A stretch of DNA of 64,000 nucleotides from Kitasatospora acidiphila (GCF_006636205.1 NZ_VIGB01000003.1:3648501-3712500), one strand, 5' to 3'; positions 16,188 through 25,504 are shown, numbered from the stretch's first letter. Made by a program: numbers and translations. Notes: generated from the letters alone by a model not told the origin.

Positions 16188-17477
16188 CTACGGTCTCCGG
16201 CCGAGTCGGGCCGACACCTCGTCCACCCGGGCGCTCAGCGAGCTCATCAGCCGCTCGGTCAGCTCCTGGTACTCGGCCAGCTCGGCGTCGTCGGCGGCGC
16301 CGGACAGCACCCGGCCCTCAAGGTCGCCGATCCGGCGCCGGGCCGACTCGGCCCGCTCCGAGTAGGGGGACTCCAGGCCGAAGAGGGCGGAGAGCACGGC
16401 GTCGTCGCCGCTGCCGTAGACCACCCGGTGGTACAGGTCCTGGCTCACCGGCTCCGGCCCCGCCGTCTCGTCCGGCCCCGGTATCCGGATCAGCCCGCCC
16501 GGGTCGGCCGCCTGGCAGATGTACGGGCTGTGGGTGGAGACGATGAACTGCACCAGCGGGAAGTGCGCCTTGAGCCAGGGGCCGATCCGCTGCTGCCAGC
16601 TGACGTGCAGATGGGCGTCGACCTCGTCGATCAGCACTACCCCGGGCAGCTGGATCGCGCCCGAGGGGCCTGCCGGCAGCCGGCCGTAGCAGGTCTGGAA
16701 CTGCCGCACCAGGTCGAGCACCAGGGCGGCGACCGTGCGGTAGCCGTCGCTCAGCTCCCGCAGCGGGAAGTCGGGGCCGTCGCCGCGGCGCACCCAGAGG
16801 CCGTCGGCGTCGACCCGGCCGACCCGGTAGCCGTCCGGCAGCAACCCGTCGGAGAGCAGCGCGGTGACCACGTCCAGGGTCTCCTGCGCGCCCGGGCGGC
16901 CTTCGAGGCGGCGCACGTGCTGGTCGATCAGCCAGCTGACGCCCTCGGCCAGCGAGGCCTCCTCGTGGAACAGGGTCGCGAGCCGGCCGACCGGGCCGGC
17001 CGCCAGCATCAGCCGCCGGCTCTCCCCCGCGCCGCCGAGCAGCCGGCGGAACGGGCCGTAGCCGGCGAAGAACCAGCCCTGCGGATTCTCCGCCCAGGGG
17101 CCGAGCTCGGGGCCGGGCGAGCCGAAGGCCTCCAGCTCGGGACGCGGGCCGTCACTCGGCCTGGTCCACCGCAGGCCCAGCTCCAGCTCGGGCTCGGGCT
17201 CGGCCGACTGGTCGACGGAGGAGTCGGGGCGCACCCAGGCCCGCACCCAGCCGGTGCCCTCCCCCGCCGTCAGCCAGCCGGAGAAGTCGCTGACCAGGCC
17301 GCGCGCCACCGAGGGCCCGCCGAGCGCCAGCGCCAGCGCACGCAGCAGGGTGGTCTTGCCGGAGCCGTTGCGCCCGGCCAGCACCGTCCAGCCCGCCTGC
17401 GGCAGCTCGAGGCGCCGCGCCTCCCGGGCCGGGCCGAACCCCCGGATCCCCGAAATGCCAAGCCCGGTCACATACAT
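16188..17477 (-). CDS. RecF/SMC-like AAA ATPase, Septu PtuA-like
   Basis: A 429-aa ABC/SMC-fold ATPase of the AAA_21/OLD-related class. It has Walker A GRNGSGKTT (35-43), a degenerate signature LSDGYR (242-247), Walker B VVLIDEVDAHLH (280-291) and the switch motif STHSP (314-318). There is no long coiled coil, transmembrane segment or TOPRIM domain. The HNH gene begins at the next base after its stop. Together they match the two-gene Septu layout, where the ATPase senses infection and licenses the HNH nuclease; PtuA is usually somewhat longer. A DNA-repair role is an alternative. It is preceded by the AI-2E transporter gene 9 bases away on the same strand, so it may share that promoter. Confidence 0.85.
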   Translation of the reverse strand: MYVTGLGISGIRGFGPAREARRLELPQAGWTVLAGRNGSGKTTLLRALALALGGPSVARGLVSDFSGWLTAGEGTGWVRAWVRPDSSVDQSAEPEPELELGLRWTRPSDGPRPELEAFGSPGPELGPWAENPQGWFFAGYGPFRRLLGGAGESRRLMLAAGPVGRLATLFHEEASLAEGVSWLIDQHVRRLEGRPGAQETLDVVTALLSDGLLPDGYRVGRVDADGLWVRRGDGPDFPLRELSDGYRTVAALVLDLVRQFQTCYGRLPAGPSGAIQLPGVVLIDEVDAHLHVSWQQRIGPWLKAHFPLVQFIVSTHSPYICQAADPGGLIRIPGPDETAGPEPVSQDLYHRVVYGSGDDAVLSALFGLESPYSERAESARRRIGDLEGRVLSGAADDAELAEYQELTERLMSSLSARVDEVSARLGRRP

Positions 17478-17486
17478 GACGGCAGT

Positions 17487-18905
17487 TTAGGAGGTGACGG
17501 CCCGCTCCGGGGAGAAGTCGGCGCAGTCCAGTGCCGTCTCCTTCGCTTCCTTGGCCTCCTTGGCCGCTGCCGTCTCGGCTGCCTCGGCCGCCTCCTGGGC
17601 GGCCTCCACGGCCGCGAACACTTCGTCGGCCGCGGCGTGCCGCTGCCGCAGGTGGCCGACCACGGTGTTGGTGACCGCGATCAGCGGCACCGCGACGACC
17701 GCGCCGCCGATCCCGCCGACGATCGATCCGGTGGCCACCCCGAGCACCACGGCCAGCGGGTGCACCCGTACCGCCCGCCCCAGGATCAGCGGCTGCAGCA
17801 GGTGCCCCTCGATCTGCATCACGGCCACCAGGACCACCAGCACCATGCCGGCTGTGTAGATGTCCTTGGTGACCAGCGCGATCAGCACCGCCAGGGTCCC
17901 GGTGACCAATGCGCCGACCAGCGGGATGAAGGCACCCAGGAAGATGAGCACCGCCAGCGGCACGGCCAGCGGCACCCCGAGCAGGTAGATCCCGATGCCG
18001 ATGCAGAGCGCGTCGATGAAGGCGACCGCGACCGTGCCGCGGACATAGGCGGTCAGGGTGGTCCAAGCCTTGGGGCCGGCCCCCGCTATCGCGTAGCGGG
18101 ACTGCTGGGGCAGCCCGCGCAGCACCCAGTTCCAGATCCGGGCGCCGTCGTAGAGCAGGAAGTAGGTGGTGAACGCGGCCAGCAGCACCCCGGTCACCAC
18201 CTCGATCACGAAGCTCACGGTGGTGAACCCGAGCGAGGTGATCTGGCTGGTGTTGTTGCCGATGGCGGTCTGCAGCTGCTTGGTGAAGTCGCTCAACTGC
18301 TGGTGTGTCAGGTGCATCGGCCCCTTGAGCAGCCAGTTGTGGATGTTCCCGACGCCCGTCTGGGCCTTGCTGGAGACGTCCGAGATGTTGGCGCTCACCT
18401 GCCAGACCACGAACCAGCCGACCAGCGCGATACCGCCGAGGCCGGCCAGGAAGGTGACCAGTGCGGCCAGCGCCCGCGGCACGCCGTGCCGGCGCAGCCA
18501 GGAGACGGTGGGTTCGAGCAGCGCCGAGATCAGCACCCCGGCCAGCAGTGCGTAGGCCACCAGCCGCAGCTGGTCCACCACATCGAAGATCACGTAGAGC
18601 GCGGCGCCGACCAGGAGCAGCCGCCAGATCGACTCGGCCGCCACCCGCAGCCCCCAGGGCACCGCCTCGGCGGGGGTGGCCGGCCGCGGACCCCGGTACC
18701 GCTCGCGCGGCGGCGGGGGCGGATCCACATGGGTGGGCGGCGGCGGGTCGGCCACGGCGGTGCGCTGGGTGACCCTCGGCTGCGGCTCCGGCTCGACGAT
18801 CACCGGCCCGCCCTCATCGCGGGCCGCGGCGGCCCGCCGCGCCAGCGCCGTACTCCACTTCGCAACCGCGGAGAGTACCCGGTCGCGCCGCTCGCCCCGT
18901 GCCAT
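17487..18905 (-). CDS. AI-2E family transporter (PerM/TqsA-like)
   Basis: A 472-aa membrane protein. A cytoplasmic Pro-rich N-terminus is followed by about seven to eight hydrophobic helices of the AI-2E transporter family and a charged Ala/Glu/Lys-rich tail (about 55 residues). The conserved family region includes FIPLVGALVTGTLAVLIAL and the QIEGHLLQPLILGRAVRVHPL motif. The substrate in actinobacteria is unknown. The ATG at 18905 is chosen because GGACGGAG lies 6 bases upstream; the frame extends to 18977 without such a site. It lies only 9 bases upstream of the Septu-like ATPase gene. Confidence 0.88.
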   Translation of the reverse strand: MARGERRDRVLSAVAKWSTALARRAAAARDEGGPVIVEPEPQPRVTQRTAVADPPPPTHVDPPPPPRERYRGPRPATPAEAVPWGLRVAAESIWRLLLVGAALYVIFDVVDQLRLVAYALLAGVLISALLEPTVSWLRRHGVPRALAALVTFLAGLGGIALVGWFVVWQVSANISDVSSKAQTGVGNIHNWLLKGPMHLTHQQLSDFTKQLQTAIGNNTSQITSLGFTTVSFVIEVVTGVLLAAFTTYFLLYDGARIWNWVLRGLPQQSRYAIAGAGPKAWTTLTAYVRGTVAVAFIDALCIGIGIYLLGVPLAVPLAVLIFLGAFIPLVGALVTGTLAVLIALVTKDIYTAGMVLVVLVAVMQIEGHLLQPLILGRAVRVHPLAVVLGVATGSIVGGIGGAVVAVPLIAVTNTVVGHLRQRHAAADEVFAAVEAAQEAAEAAETAAAKEAKEAKETALDCADFSPERAVTS

Positions 18906-19008
18906 CTGCGCTCCGTCCTCTGGTCGGCCGCGCGTTCGGCACGACCCTGTGAGGCTCACGGTACCCATAACGGTCACTCGTTCGGCGCACCGGCCCGCAA
19001 AACGGCCG

Positions 19009-19037
19009 AAGCCCCCGGCTCAGAAGGCCGAGGGCTT
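19009..19037 (-). terminator. Terminator of the transglycosylase gene
   Basis: AAGCCCCCGGCT (19009-19020) pairs with GGCCGAGGGCTT (19026-19037) with one mismatch and a 5-base loop. It lies about 35 bases past the stop on the minus strand. Confidence 0.65.
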
Positions 19038-19070
19038 TCGGGGATCCGGTCCCCAGATGACAGGAAGGCT

Positions 19071-19811
19071 TTAGTACCAGCTGTGCGCCTGCCAGAACGA
19101 CCAGGCGCCACACGGGCTGCCGTAGCGGTCGTTCATGTAGCCGAGGCCCCACTTGATCTGGGTGGCCGGGTTGGTGCGCCAGTCGGCACCGGCCGAGGCC
19201 ATCTTGGAGCCGGGCAGCGCCTGCACCAGGCCGTAGGAGCCGGACGACGGGTTGACGGCCGTGTAGTTCCAGCCGCTCTCGCGCGTCACGATGTTGCTGA
19301 AGCACTGGAACTGGGTCGAGTCGCCCACGATGCTCGCGGCGAGCGCCTGCACCGACCCCGGGCTGTACGAGGTGGCGGGCGCCGAGTCCGTCGAGGACGA
19401 GTCCGACGTGTTGGTGGCTGCCAGCTCGGAGCGTGCCTTGGCGCGGTTGGCGGCCTCCTGCTGCGCCTGGGCGGCAGCCTGGGCCTTGGCGGCGGCATCG
19501 GCGGCGGCCTTGTCGGCGTCGGCCTTGGCCTGCGCGTCAGCGGCGGCCTTCACCCGGGCGGCCTCAGCGGCGGCCTGCTTGGCCGCGGCGTCGGCCTGCT
19601 GCTGCTGAGCCGTCGCCTGCTGGCCGATGTTGTCGCTGATGGCCTGCGCGTCGGTGCCCGACGGGACGTCGGCGAGCAGGGTGGCGCCCGCGATGTCCGC
19701 AGCCTGAACCGGCTTGGCCTCGCTGCCCGAGGCCATACCGACCACGGCACCGACAGCGGTGACCGCGGTGGCGGAGGCCACGGCAACTCCCCGGACCGAG
19801 ATCCGAGTCAC
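19071..19811 (-). CDS. Secreted SLT-domain lytic transglycosylase
   Basis: A 246-aa exported protein. An N-terminal signal sequence (about residues 1-32) is followed by a highly charged Ala/Gln/Lys coiled coil (about 50-125), a Ser/Thr linker, and a C-terminal SLT domain of about 75 residues. The catalytic Glu is in TRESGWN, with the family motifs SSGSYGLVQALPGSKM and the final SFWQAHSWY. It cleaves peptidoglycan and resembles the small SLT hydrolases linked to Streptomyces growth and spore germination. The GTG at 19811 is chosen because GGAAGGAAACC precedes it; upstream sequence in this frame is not a plausible signal peptide. Confidence 0.9.
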   Translation of the reverse strand: MTRISVRGVAVASATAVTAVGAVVGMASGSEAKPVQAADIAGATLLADVPSGTDAQAISDNIGQQATAQQQQADAAAKQAAAEAARVKAAADAQAKADADKAAADAAAKAQAAAQAQQEAANRAKARSELAATNTSDSSSTDSAPATSYSPGSVQALAASIVGDSTQFQCFSNIVTRESGWNYTAVNPSSGSYGLVQALPGSKMASAGADWRTNPATQIKWGLGYMNDRYGSPCGAWSFWQAHSWY

Positions 19812-20211
19812 ATGGTTTCCTTCCAGCGTCGCCCTCGCGTGACCGTGAGGACGAAACATGCCCCTGGTCACTGGCCTCCACTGCTGCTGGTCACGGGAGA
19901 CTCTGGCCCGGTGTCCGCCCCGGCAGAGCCGGAGCTGACATGAAGATCGGGCGGCGTACGGTCCGTCCATATTCAGTTGACGCCCAATACAGGGGCCGTA
20001 CGCGGGGCCTGACAGAACCCACACGATGCCCCAAGGGGACGCGGCTGCGCAATTCCCGGTTGCGTGGCGAAGCTCACATGCCATCCCGACAGGTGAATTG
20101 ACAGTTCGCCGGACAGTACGCGCCCCGATGTGCTGACAATCCGCCCGGCGCGGGCCAAAACCCTTGCACCGGACGGATTGTTCGACTACCCGACGATCAA
20201 CTGCGGCGCCG
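19812..20211 (-). other. Long leader region of the transglycosylase gene
   Basis: About 400 bases lie between the transglycosylase start and the end of phoH, transcribed in the same direction. No ORF is convincing. Cell-wall hydrolase genes of this type in Streptomyces often have a c-di-AMP (ydaO) riboswitch. Here a weak resemblance occurs on the minus strand (an ACCGGGAA stretch followed by CCCCTTGGGGCATCG), but spacing and the conserved GGGGTGAATC element do not fit, so no riboswitch is called. Confidence 0.4.
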
Positions 20212-21546
20212 TCAGGGCTGGATGTCCTCCAGCATCTCGGTCACCAGTGCGGCGATCGGGGAGCGCTCGGAGCGCGTGAGGGTGATGTGTGCAAAGAGTG
20301 GATGCCCCTTCAGCTTCTCCACCACCGCCACCACTCCGTCATAGCGCCCCACTCTGAGGTTGTCCCGCTGCGCCACGTCGTGAGTGAGCACCACCCGCGA
20401 ACCCTGGCCGATCCGGGAGAGCACCGTGAGCAGTACGTTCCGTTCCAGCGACTGGGCCTCGTCAACGATCACGAAGGCATCGTGCAGCGACCGGCCGCGG
20501 ATGTGGGTGAGCGGCAGCACCTCCAGCATCCCGCGGCCGATCACCTCTTCTATGACCGCGGGCGTGGTGACCGCCCCGAGGGTGTCGAAGACCGCCTGGG
20601 ACCAGGGGTTCATCTTCTCCGACTCGCTGCCCGGCAGATAGCCCAACTCCTGGCCGCCGACCGCGTACAGCGGCCGGAACACCATCACCTTGCGGTGCTG
20701 GCGGCGCTCCAGCACGGCCTCCAGCCCGGCGCAGAGCGCCAGGGCGGACTTGCCGGTGCCGGCCCGGCCGCCGAGCGAGACGATCCCCACCTCGGGGTCG
20801 AGCAGCACATCGAGCGCCACCCGCTGCTCGGCGCTGCGCCCGCGCAGCCCGAACGCCTCCCGGTCGCCGCGCACCAGCTTGACCCGGCCGTCCACGGTGA
20901 CCCGGCCCAGCGCCCGGCCGCGCTCCGAACTGAGCACCAGGCCGGTGTGGACCGGCAGCTCCTGGGCGCCGTCGACCGGGACGGGGGTGTCGTGCGGCGC
21001 TCCGAACAGTTCGTCAACCTGGTCGGCCGAAACGGACAGTTCAGACATCCCGGTCCAACCGGAGGTGATCGCCAGCTCCGCCCGGTACTCCTCGGCGAGC
21101 AGCCCGACCGCGCTCGCCTTGATCCGCATCGGCAGATCCTTGGAGACGACCGTGACGTCGTACCCCTCGGCCTGCAGGTTGCGGGCGACCGCGAGGATCC
21201 GGGTGTCCGCCTCGCCGCCACCGATCCGGTAGCCGGCCGGAAGCACCGAGGGGTCCGAGTGGTTGAGCTCGACTCGGATCGAGCCGCCGAAGTCGCCGAC
21301 CGGGATCGGCTCGTCGAGCCGTCCGTGGCGGATCCGGTAGTCGTCTAGCAGGCGCAGGGCCTGGCGGGCGAAGTAGCCCAGTTCTGGATGGTGCCGCTTG
21401 GCCTCCAGCTCGGTGACCACGACCACCGGGAGCACCACCTCGTGCTCCGCGAACCGGGTCATGGCCAGCGGGTCGGCCAGAAGCACACTGGTGTCGAGGA
21501 CGTACGTGCGCCGGTCTGGTGTCCGGCGGCTCTTGGTACTGACCAC
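20212..21546 (-). CDS. PhoH2: PIN ribonuclease fused to PhoH helicase/ATPase
   Basis: A 444-aa two-domain protein. Residues about 14-150 form a PIN nuclease domain with acidic residues in [11 protein letters not shown] and [10 protein letters not shown]. Residues about 235-440 are a PhoH RNA helicase/ATPase with P-loop [12 protein letters not shown] and Walker [12 protein letters not shown]. PhoH2 proteins unwind and cut RNA. It starts with GTG at 21546 behind GGAGG 5 bases upstream. It lies between the isoprenyl transferase and the transglycosylase, all on the minus strand, but with gaps of about 200 and 400 bases. Confidence 0.95.
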   Translation of the reverse strand: MVSTKSRRTPDRRTYVLDTSVLLADPLAMTRFAEHEVVLPVVVVTELEAKRHHPELGYFARQALRLLDDYRIRHGRLDEPIPVGDFGGSIRVELNHSDPSVLPAGYRIGGGEADTRILAVARNLQAEGYDVTVVSKDLPMRIKASAVGLLAEEYRAELAITSGWTGMSELSVSADQVDELFGAPHDTPVPVDGAQELPVHTGLVLSSERGRALGRVTVDGRVKLVRGDREAFGLRGRSAEQRVALDVLLDPEVGIVSLGGRAGTGKSALALCAGLEAVLERRQHRKVMVFRPLYAVGGQELGYLPGSESEKMNPWSQAVFDTLGAVTTPAVIEEVIGRGMLEVLPLTHIRGRSLHDAFVIVDEAQSLERNVLLTVLSRIGQGSRVVLTHDVAQRDNLRVGRYDGVVAVVEKLKGHPLFAHITLTRSERSPIAALVTEMLEDIQP

Positions 21547-21750
21547 TAGGCCTCCAGGGCGGGTGACCCTGCGTCACCCGCGGCTCACCGGCCCCCGTGC
21601 CCCTGTTGGTCAGAGTGCCGGTCTGCCATGTGTATGCCCTGACGGCCTGTCGGACATGCCCGTGAGAAGCCAGGACGTTGATCAGTGCACGTGAATTCTT
21701 GGTGACACGGTGTGCCGGATGCCCCGAGGTCAGCGGCCCTGGAGCCGAGG

Positions 21751-22545
21751 TCAGCCGCCGTAGCGGCGGTGCCGCTGCTCGTAGGCGCGCAGCGCGCGCA
21801 GGAAGTCGACCTTGCGGAAGGCCGGCCAGTATGCCTCGCAGAAGTAGAACTCGCTGTGCGCGCTCTGCCAGAGCAGGAAGCCGCTGAGCCGCTGCTCGCC
21901 GGAGGTGCGGATGACCAGGTCGGGGTCGGGCTGGCCCTTGGTGTAGAGCCGCTCGGCGATGTGCTCCACGTCCAGGATCTCCACTAGCTCCTCGATCGAG
22001 GTGCCGCGGTCGGCGTGCTCCTGGAGCAGCGAGCGGACGGCGTCGGCGATCTCGTGCCGACCGCCGTAACCCACCGCCACATTGACCGTGATGCCCTCCA
22101 GGTGCTCGGTCGCGGCCGCGGCCTCCTTGAGGATCTTCGCGGTCTTCGCGGGCAGCAGGTCCAGGGTGCCGATCGGGTTGACCTTGTAGCACTTCAGTTC
22201 GGCCAGCCCGGTCACCGCGTCCTCGATGATGCCGAGCAGCGGCACCAGTTCGTCCGCCGGACGGGAGAGGTTGTCGGTGGAGAGCATCCAGAGGGTGACG
22301 ACCTCGATGTTGGTCTCGTCGCACCACCCCAGGAACTCGACGATCTTGTCGGCGCCGCGCTGGTGGCCGAAGACGGTGGTGCCGCCGGCCTCCTTGGCCC
22401 AACGGCGATTTCCGTCCATGATCACGCCGACGTGGTGCGGCGTCTTGCCGAGGTTGACCTCGACCCGCTGGCCGTACAGCCGGTAAAGGCCGCCGAGCAT
22501 GGTGCGCAGCCCTGGAGTGCGCTCGACGACATCGCGCAGACCCAT
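21751..22545 (-). CDS. uppS: Isoprenyl transferase (undecaprenyl-PP synthase family)
   Basis: A 264-aa cis-prenyltransferase. The catalytic Asp and pyrophosphate site are in GVIMDGNRRWA (about residue 44). The conserved C-terminal block is RTSGEQRLSGFLLWQSAHSEFYF. It condenses isopentenyl diphosphate units in cis to make polyprenyl diphosphate, the carrier lipid for wall precursors. Streptomycetes carry two such genes and the chain length of this one is not readable. It is the same carrier type used by the DprE1/DprE2/UbiA operon in this window, though the genes are not linked. Confidence 0.93.
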   Translation of the reverse strand: MGLRDVVERTPGLRTMLGGLYRLYGQRVEVNLGKTPHHVGVIMDGNRRWAKEAGGTTVFGHQRGADKIVEFLGWCDETNIEVVTLWMLSTDNLSRPADELVPLLGIIEDAVTGLAELKCYKVNPIGTLDLLPAKTAKILKEAAAATEHLEGITVNVAVGYGGRHEIADAVRSLLQEHADRGTSIEELVEILDVEHIAERLYTKGQPDPDLVIRTSGEQRLSGFLLWQSAHSEFYFCEAYWPAFRKVDFLRALRAYEQRHRRYGG

Positions 22546-22906
22546 GTGTTTCCAGCTCCTCCGAGCACTACCCCCTGGACCTCGGCCCTGGCTGCCATAG
22601 GTCCCGGGGCAGCGTACTCCGGACCGCCCACCTGCGGGAAAGTCGCCAGTCGAACGTGCGGCCGAGGAACCCTCAGGTCCGCGCCCGCGCCCACCTGCGC
22701 GCCCGCCGGAGTCTCGCGGATCGGCATCGACGGGGACACGGCGAGGTCACCGGATTCTTAAGCGACCCGTAAGGCGGCGAACGGATGGTTGACGCCTGCC
22801 ATTGGTCTAGTCCAGCTTGTTCGGAGTTCAACAGCTCCTTCCCCCACGCGGGGCCGCCGCGACCCCCACCGCGGCGGCTCCTCCTCCTCCCCCAGGAGAT
22901 CTCCAG
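22546..22906. other. Divergent regulatory region, uppS / chitinase
   Basis: This is a 361-base region with no gene. It contains the DasR-like site at 22801-22816 and TTGACG (22789-22794), a plausible -35 element for the chitinase; a matching -10 is not obvious. Confidence 0.5.
22801..22816 (+). promoter_or_regulatory. DasR-responsive element (dre) candidate
   Basis: ATTGGTCTAGTCCAGC matches the core TGGTCTAG(A)CCA of Streptomyces dre sites at about 12 of 16 positions. It lies 90 bases upstream of the chitinase start. DasR is the GlcNAc-responsive repressor of chitin-use genes, so placement fits. Confidence 0.7.
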
Positions 22907-24469
22907 ATGGCCCGTTCGGTCCCGCACACCCATCGCCGCCCCCGCCGGGTGCTGCCCGCGCTGGCCGCCGGCACCACCGCCCTCGCGCTGGCCGGCACCG
23001 GCCTGGCGCTCTTCGCCGGCGGCGCCAGTGCCGCGGTCGGAAACCTCGTCAGCAACGGCGGCTTCGAGAGCGGCCTGACCGGCTGGAGCTGCACCGGCAG
23101 CGCCGCGGCGGTCTCCTCGCCGGTGCACAGCGGCACCGGCGCGCTCCAGGGCACGCCGGGCGCCTCGGACACCGCGCAGTGCGGCCAGACCATCCCGGTG
23201 CAGCCCGACTCCAGCTACACGCTGGCCGGTTGGGTGCAGGGTCCGTATGTCTACCTGGGGGTGAGCGGCACCGGCGGGACGGATCCGAGCACTTGGTCCA
23301 ACCAGAGCTCGTGGAACCAGCTGAGCACCACCTTCACCACCGGCGCCAACACCACCAGCGTCACCGTCTATCTGCACGGCTGGTACGGGCAGGGGGCGTA
23401 CTCGGCGGACGACATCACGCTGACCGGGCCGGGCGGGTCGCCTTCGCCCACGCCTACTCCGACCCCGACACCTACTCCGACGCCGACTCCGACGCCCACG
23501 CCGACCCCCACGCCGACTCCGACGCCCACGCCGACCCCGACACCGACCCCCACTCCCCCGTCGGGCGGCAGCCTGCCGAAGCACGTCATCACCGGCTACT
23601 GGCAGGACTTCGACAACGGCGCCACCGACCAGAAGCTCTCGGCCGTCCAGAGCAACTACGACGCCATCGCGGTCTCCTTCGCCAACGCCGACCCGGCCAA
23701 GCCCGGCGGGATCACCTTCTCCCTCGACCCGACCCTGGCCACCAACCTCGGCGGCTACACCGACGCCCAGTTCAAGGCGGACATCGCGGCCAAGCACGCG
23801 GCCGGCAAGAAGGTGGTGCTCTCGGTCGGCGGTCAGAACGGCACCATCACGGTGGCCGATGCCACCTCGGCCGCCGACTTCGTGAGCAGCGCTGCCGCGC
23901 TGATCCGGAGCTACGGCTTCGACGGCATCGACATCGACCTCGAGAACACCATCAACCCGACCTACATGTCGCAGGCGCTGCACACCCTGGCCGCCCAGGT
24001 CGGCCCCGACTTCGTGCTGACCATGGCCCCGCAGACCATGGACATGTACACCACCAGCAGCCCGTACTTCCAACTGGCGCTGGCCACCAAGGACATCCTG
24101 ACCGTGGTCAACACCCAGTTCTACAACTCGGGCAGCATGCCCGGCTGTGACGGCAGGAACTACAACCAGGGCACCGAGGACTTCATCACCAGCCAGGTCT
24201 GCACCTACGTCCAGGGCGGTCTGGCACCGGCCCAGGTCGGCATCGGCGTCCCGGCATCCGGCCAGGCGGCGGGCGGCGGTTACGTCAACTCCACCGTGGT
24301 GGACAACGCCCTGGACTGCCTGGCCACCGGCAGCAACTGCGGCAGTTTCGTCCCGCCGGCGAAGTGGCCCACCATCCGCGGTGCGATGGCCTGGTCGACC
24401 AACTGGGATGCCAAGAACGGCAACGACTTCTCCACCAACGTGGGCAACCACGTGCACGGGATGCAGTAA
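22907..24469 (+). CDS. Secreted GH18 chitinase with carbohydrate-binding module
   Basis: A 520-aa secreted enzyme. It has a signal peptide (1-42, cleavage after ASA), an N-terminal CBM of the NLVSNGGFESGLTGW type (about 45-178), a Pro-Thr repeat linker (about 180-220) and a GH18 catalytic domain (about 225-520). The GH18 active motif is DGIDIDLE with catalytic Glu346. Other family pieces are VVLSVGGQNG, MAPQTMDM and MAWSTNWD. It hydrolyses chitin outside the cell. The ATG at 22907 has AGGAGA 8 bases upstream. Regulation by GlcNAc through DasR is suggested by the upstream dre-like site. A 13-bp terminator follows the stop. Confidence 0.95.
   Translation: MARSVPHTHRRPRRVLPALAAGTTALALAGTGLALFAGGASAAVGNLVSNGGFESGLTGWSCTGSAAAVSSPVHSGTGALQGTPGASDTAQCGQTIPVQPDSSYTLAGWVQGPYVYLGVSGTGGTDPSTWSNQSSWNQLSTTFTTGANTTSVTVYLHGWYGQGAYSADDITLTGPGGSPSPTPTPTPTPTPTPTPTPTPTPTPTPTPTPTPTPTPTPPSGGSLPKHVITGYWQDFDNGATDQKLSAVQSNYDAIAVSFANADPAKPGGITFSLDPTLATNLGGYTDAQFKADIAAKHAAGKKVVLSVGGQNGTITVADATSAADFVSSAAALIRSYGFDGIDIDLENTINPTYMSQALHTLAAQVGPDFVLTMAPQTMDMYTTSSPYFQLALATKDILTVVNTQFYNSGSMPGCDGRNYNQGTEDFITSQVCTYVQGGLAPAQVGIGVPASGQAAGGGYVNSTVVDNALDCLATGSNCGSFVPPAKWPTIRGAMAWSTNWDAKNGNDFSTNVGNHVHGMQ
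23445..23565 (+). repeat. Pro-Thr linker coding repeat
   Basis: Tandem ACGCCGACCCC-type hexamers encode about 40 residues of alternating Pro and Thr between the CBM and GH18 domains. This is an interdomain linker, not a CRISPR or mobile repeat. Confidence 0.85.
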
Positions 24470-24489
24470 CCCCGCAGCCACCTCCACCG

Positions 24490-24520
24490 GGCCTGCCGCA
24501 CCATCCAGGTGCGGCAGGCC
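24490..24520 (+). terminator. Chitinase terminator
   Basis: GGCCTGCCGCACC-ATCCA-GGTGCGGCAGGCC is a perfect 13-bp stem 20 bases past the stop. Confidence 0.85.
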
Positions 24521-24614
24521 ACTTGCTGCTTGTGGTACCCCCTCTTGCGGCGCCGCCACCCGCTAGGTGTATGACTGTCACACTAATTCTTCATCATGTG
24601 GGGGGCACGCAACC

Positions 24615-25496
24615 ATGCGTCACACCATGCTCAAGCGGCTCGGCATCGGGCTGCTGGGCGCTGCCGCCGCACTCGGAACGGTCGCCGCGCCGGGCGCGTC
24701 GGCCGGTACCGGGCCGTCGACCTGCCCGACCAAGCAGCCGGCGCCGGTCCGGATCGCGACCGGCGCGGCGTTCGGCTCCGGCCAGCGGCTCACCTCCGGC
24801 GACACCGCACTGGCCATGCAGCCCGACGGCAACCTGGTGCAGTACCTGGTGCGCCCGGACTGCCAGAACGGCCCGGTGCTGTGGTCGAGCAACACCTACG
24901 GCAACGCCGGCGCCTACGCGGTCATGCAGTCGGACGGCAACTTCGTGATCTACCGCGCGAACGGCGGCCCGTCCACCGGCGGCGCCCTGTGGAGCTCCGG
25001 CACCTGGGGCCAGGCCGGCGCGACCGCCTCGTTCGACGGCGGCGCCCTGCGGGTGCACAACGGCACCAGCGTGCCGTGGCAGAACGTCAGCGGCTACTCG
25101 CCCGCCCGCGACACCAGCAACAACCCGCTGCAGCAGGTCGGTGACCGGCTGCTGCCCGGCTACCCGATGGGCAACGGCAGCTGGGCGGAGTCCAGCTCGG
25201 TGTGGCTGGTGCAGCAGAACGACGGCAACCTGGTGCTCTACCGCAAGAGCGACGGCACCGCGCTGTGGACCGCCAACACCTGGGGTCACCCGGGTGCGCG
25301 CACCGACATCAGCAGCAGCGGCACCGTGGAGGTCGTCCAGAACGGCTCGCGCGTGTGGTCGAACCCGATGACCCAGCCGTCCACCCCGGGCTCGTACCTC
25401 AAGGTGCAGGACGACGCCAACGTGGTGCTCTACCGTCCGGGCACCTCGGACGCCGCCAACGCCCTCTGGTCCACCGGGACTTGGGGCAAGGGCTGA
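24615..25496 (+). CDS. Secreted bulb-type mannose lectin
   Basis: A 293-aa secreted protein. The signal peptide spans residues 1-30 (cleavage after ASA). The mature part carries repeats of the monocot-type B-lectin fold, with mannose-site motifs of the QxDxNxVxY type: MQPDGNLVQYL, MQSDGNFVIYR, QQNDGNLVLYR and VQDDANVVLYR. No catalytic domain is present. It probably binds mannose-containing glycans outside the cell, for instance fungal or plant surfaces. The ATG at 24615 follows a GGGGGG stretch 9 bases upstream. It lies 145 bases after the chitinase, but a strong terminator separates them. Confidence 0.9.
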   Translation: MRHTMLKRLGIGLLGAAAALGTVAAPGASAGTGPSTCPTKQPAPVRIATGAAFGSGQRLTSGDTALAMQPDGNLVQYLVRPDCQNGPVLWSSNTYGNAGAYAVMQSDGNFVIYRANGGPSTGGALWSSGTWGQAGATASFDGGALRVHNGTSVPWQNVSGYSPARDTSNNPLQQVGDRLLPGYPMGNGSWAESSSVWLVQQNDGNLVLYRKSDGTALWTANTWGHPGARTDISSSGTVEVVQNGSRVWSNPMTQPSTPGSYLKVQDDANVVLYRPGTSDAANALWSTGTWGKG

Positions 25497-25504
25497 CCAA
25501 GCCC

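Noticed and set aside
16173..19943. A 1256-codon plus-strand open frame
   Set aside because: It lies antisense to four clear minus-strand genes and has the Arg/Gly/His-rich composition of a high-GC shadow frame.
19812..20211. c-di-AMP (ydaO) riboswitch upstream of the transglycosylase gene
   Set aside because: Expected from the gene family, but the conserved GGGGTGAATC element and spacing are not present; only short G/C fragments match.
23445..23565. CRISPR-like or mobile tandem repeat
   Set aside because: The units are 6-12 bases, in frame, and code for a Pro-Thr linker between chitinase domains.
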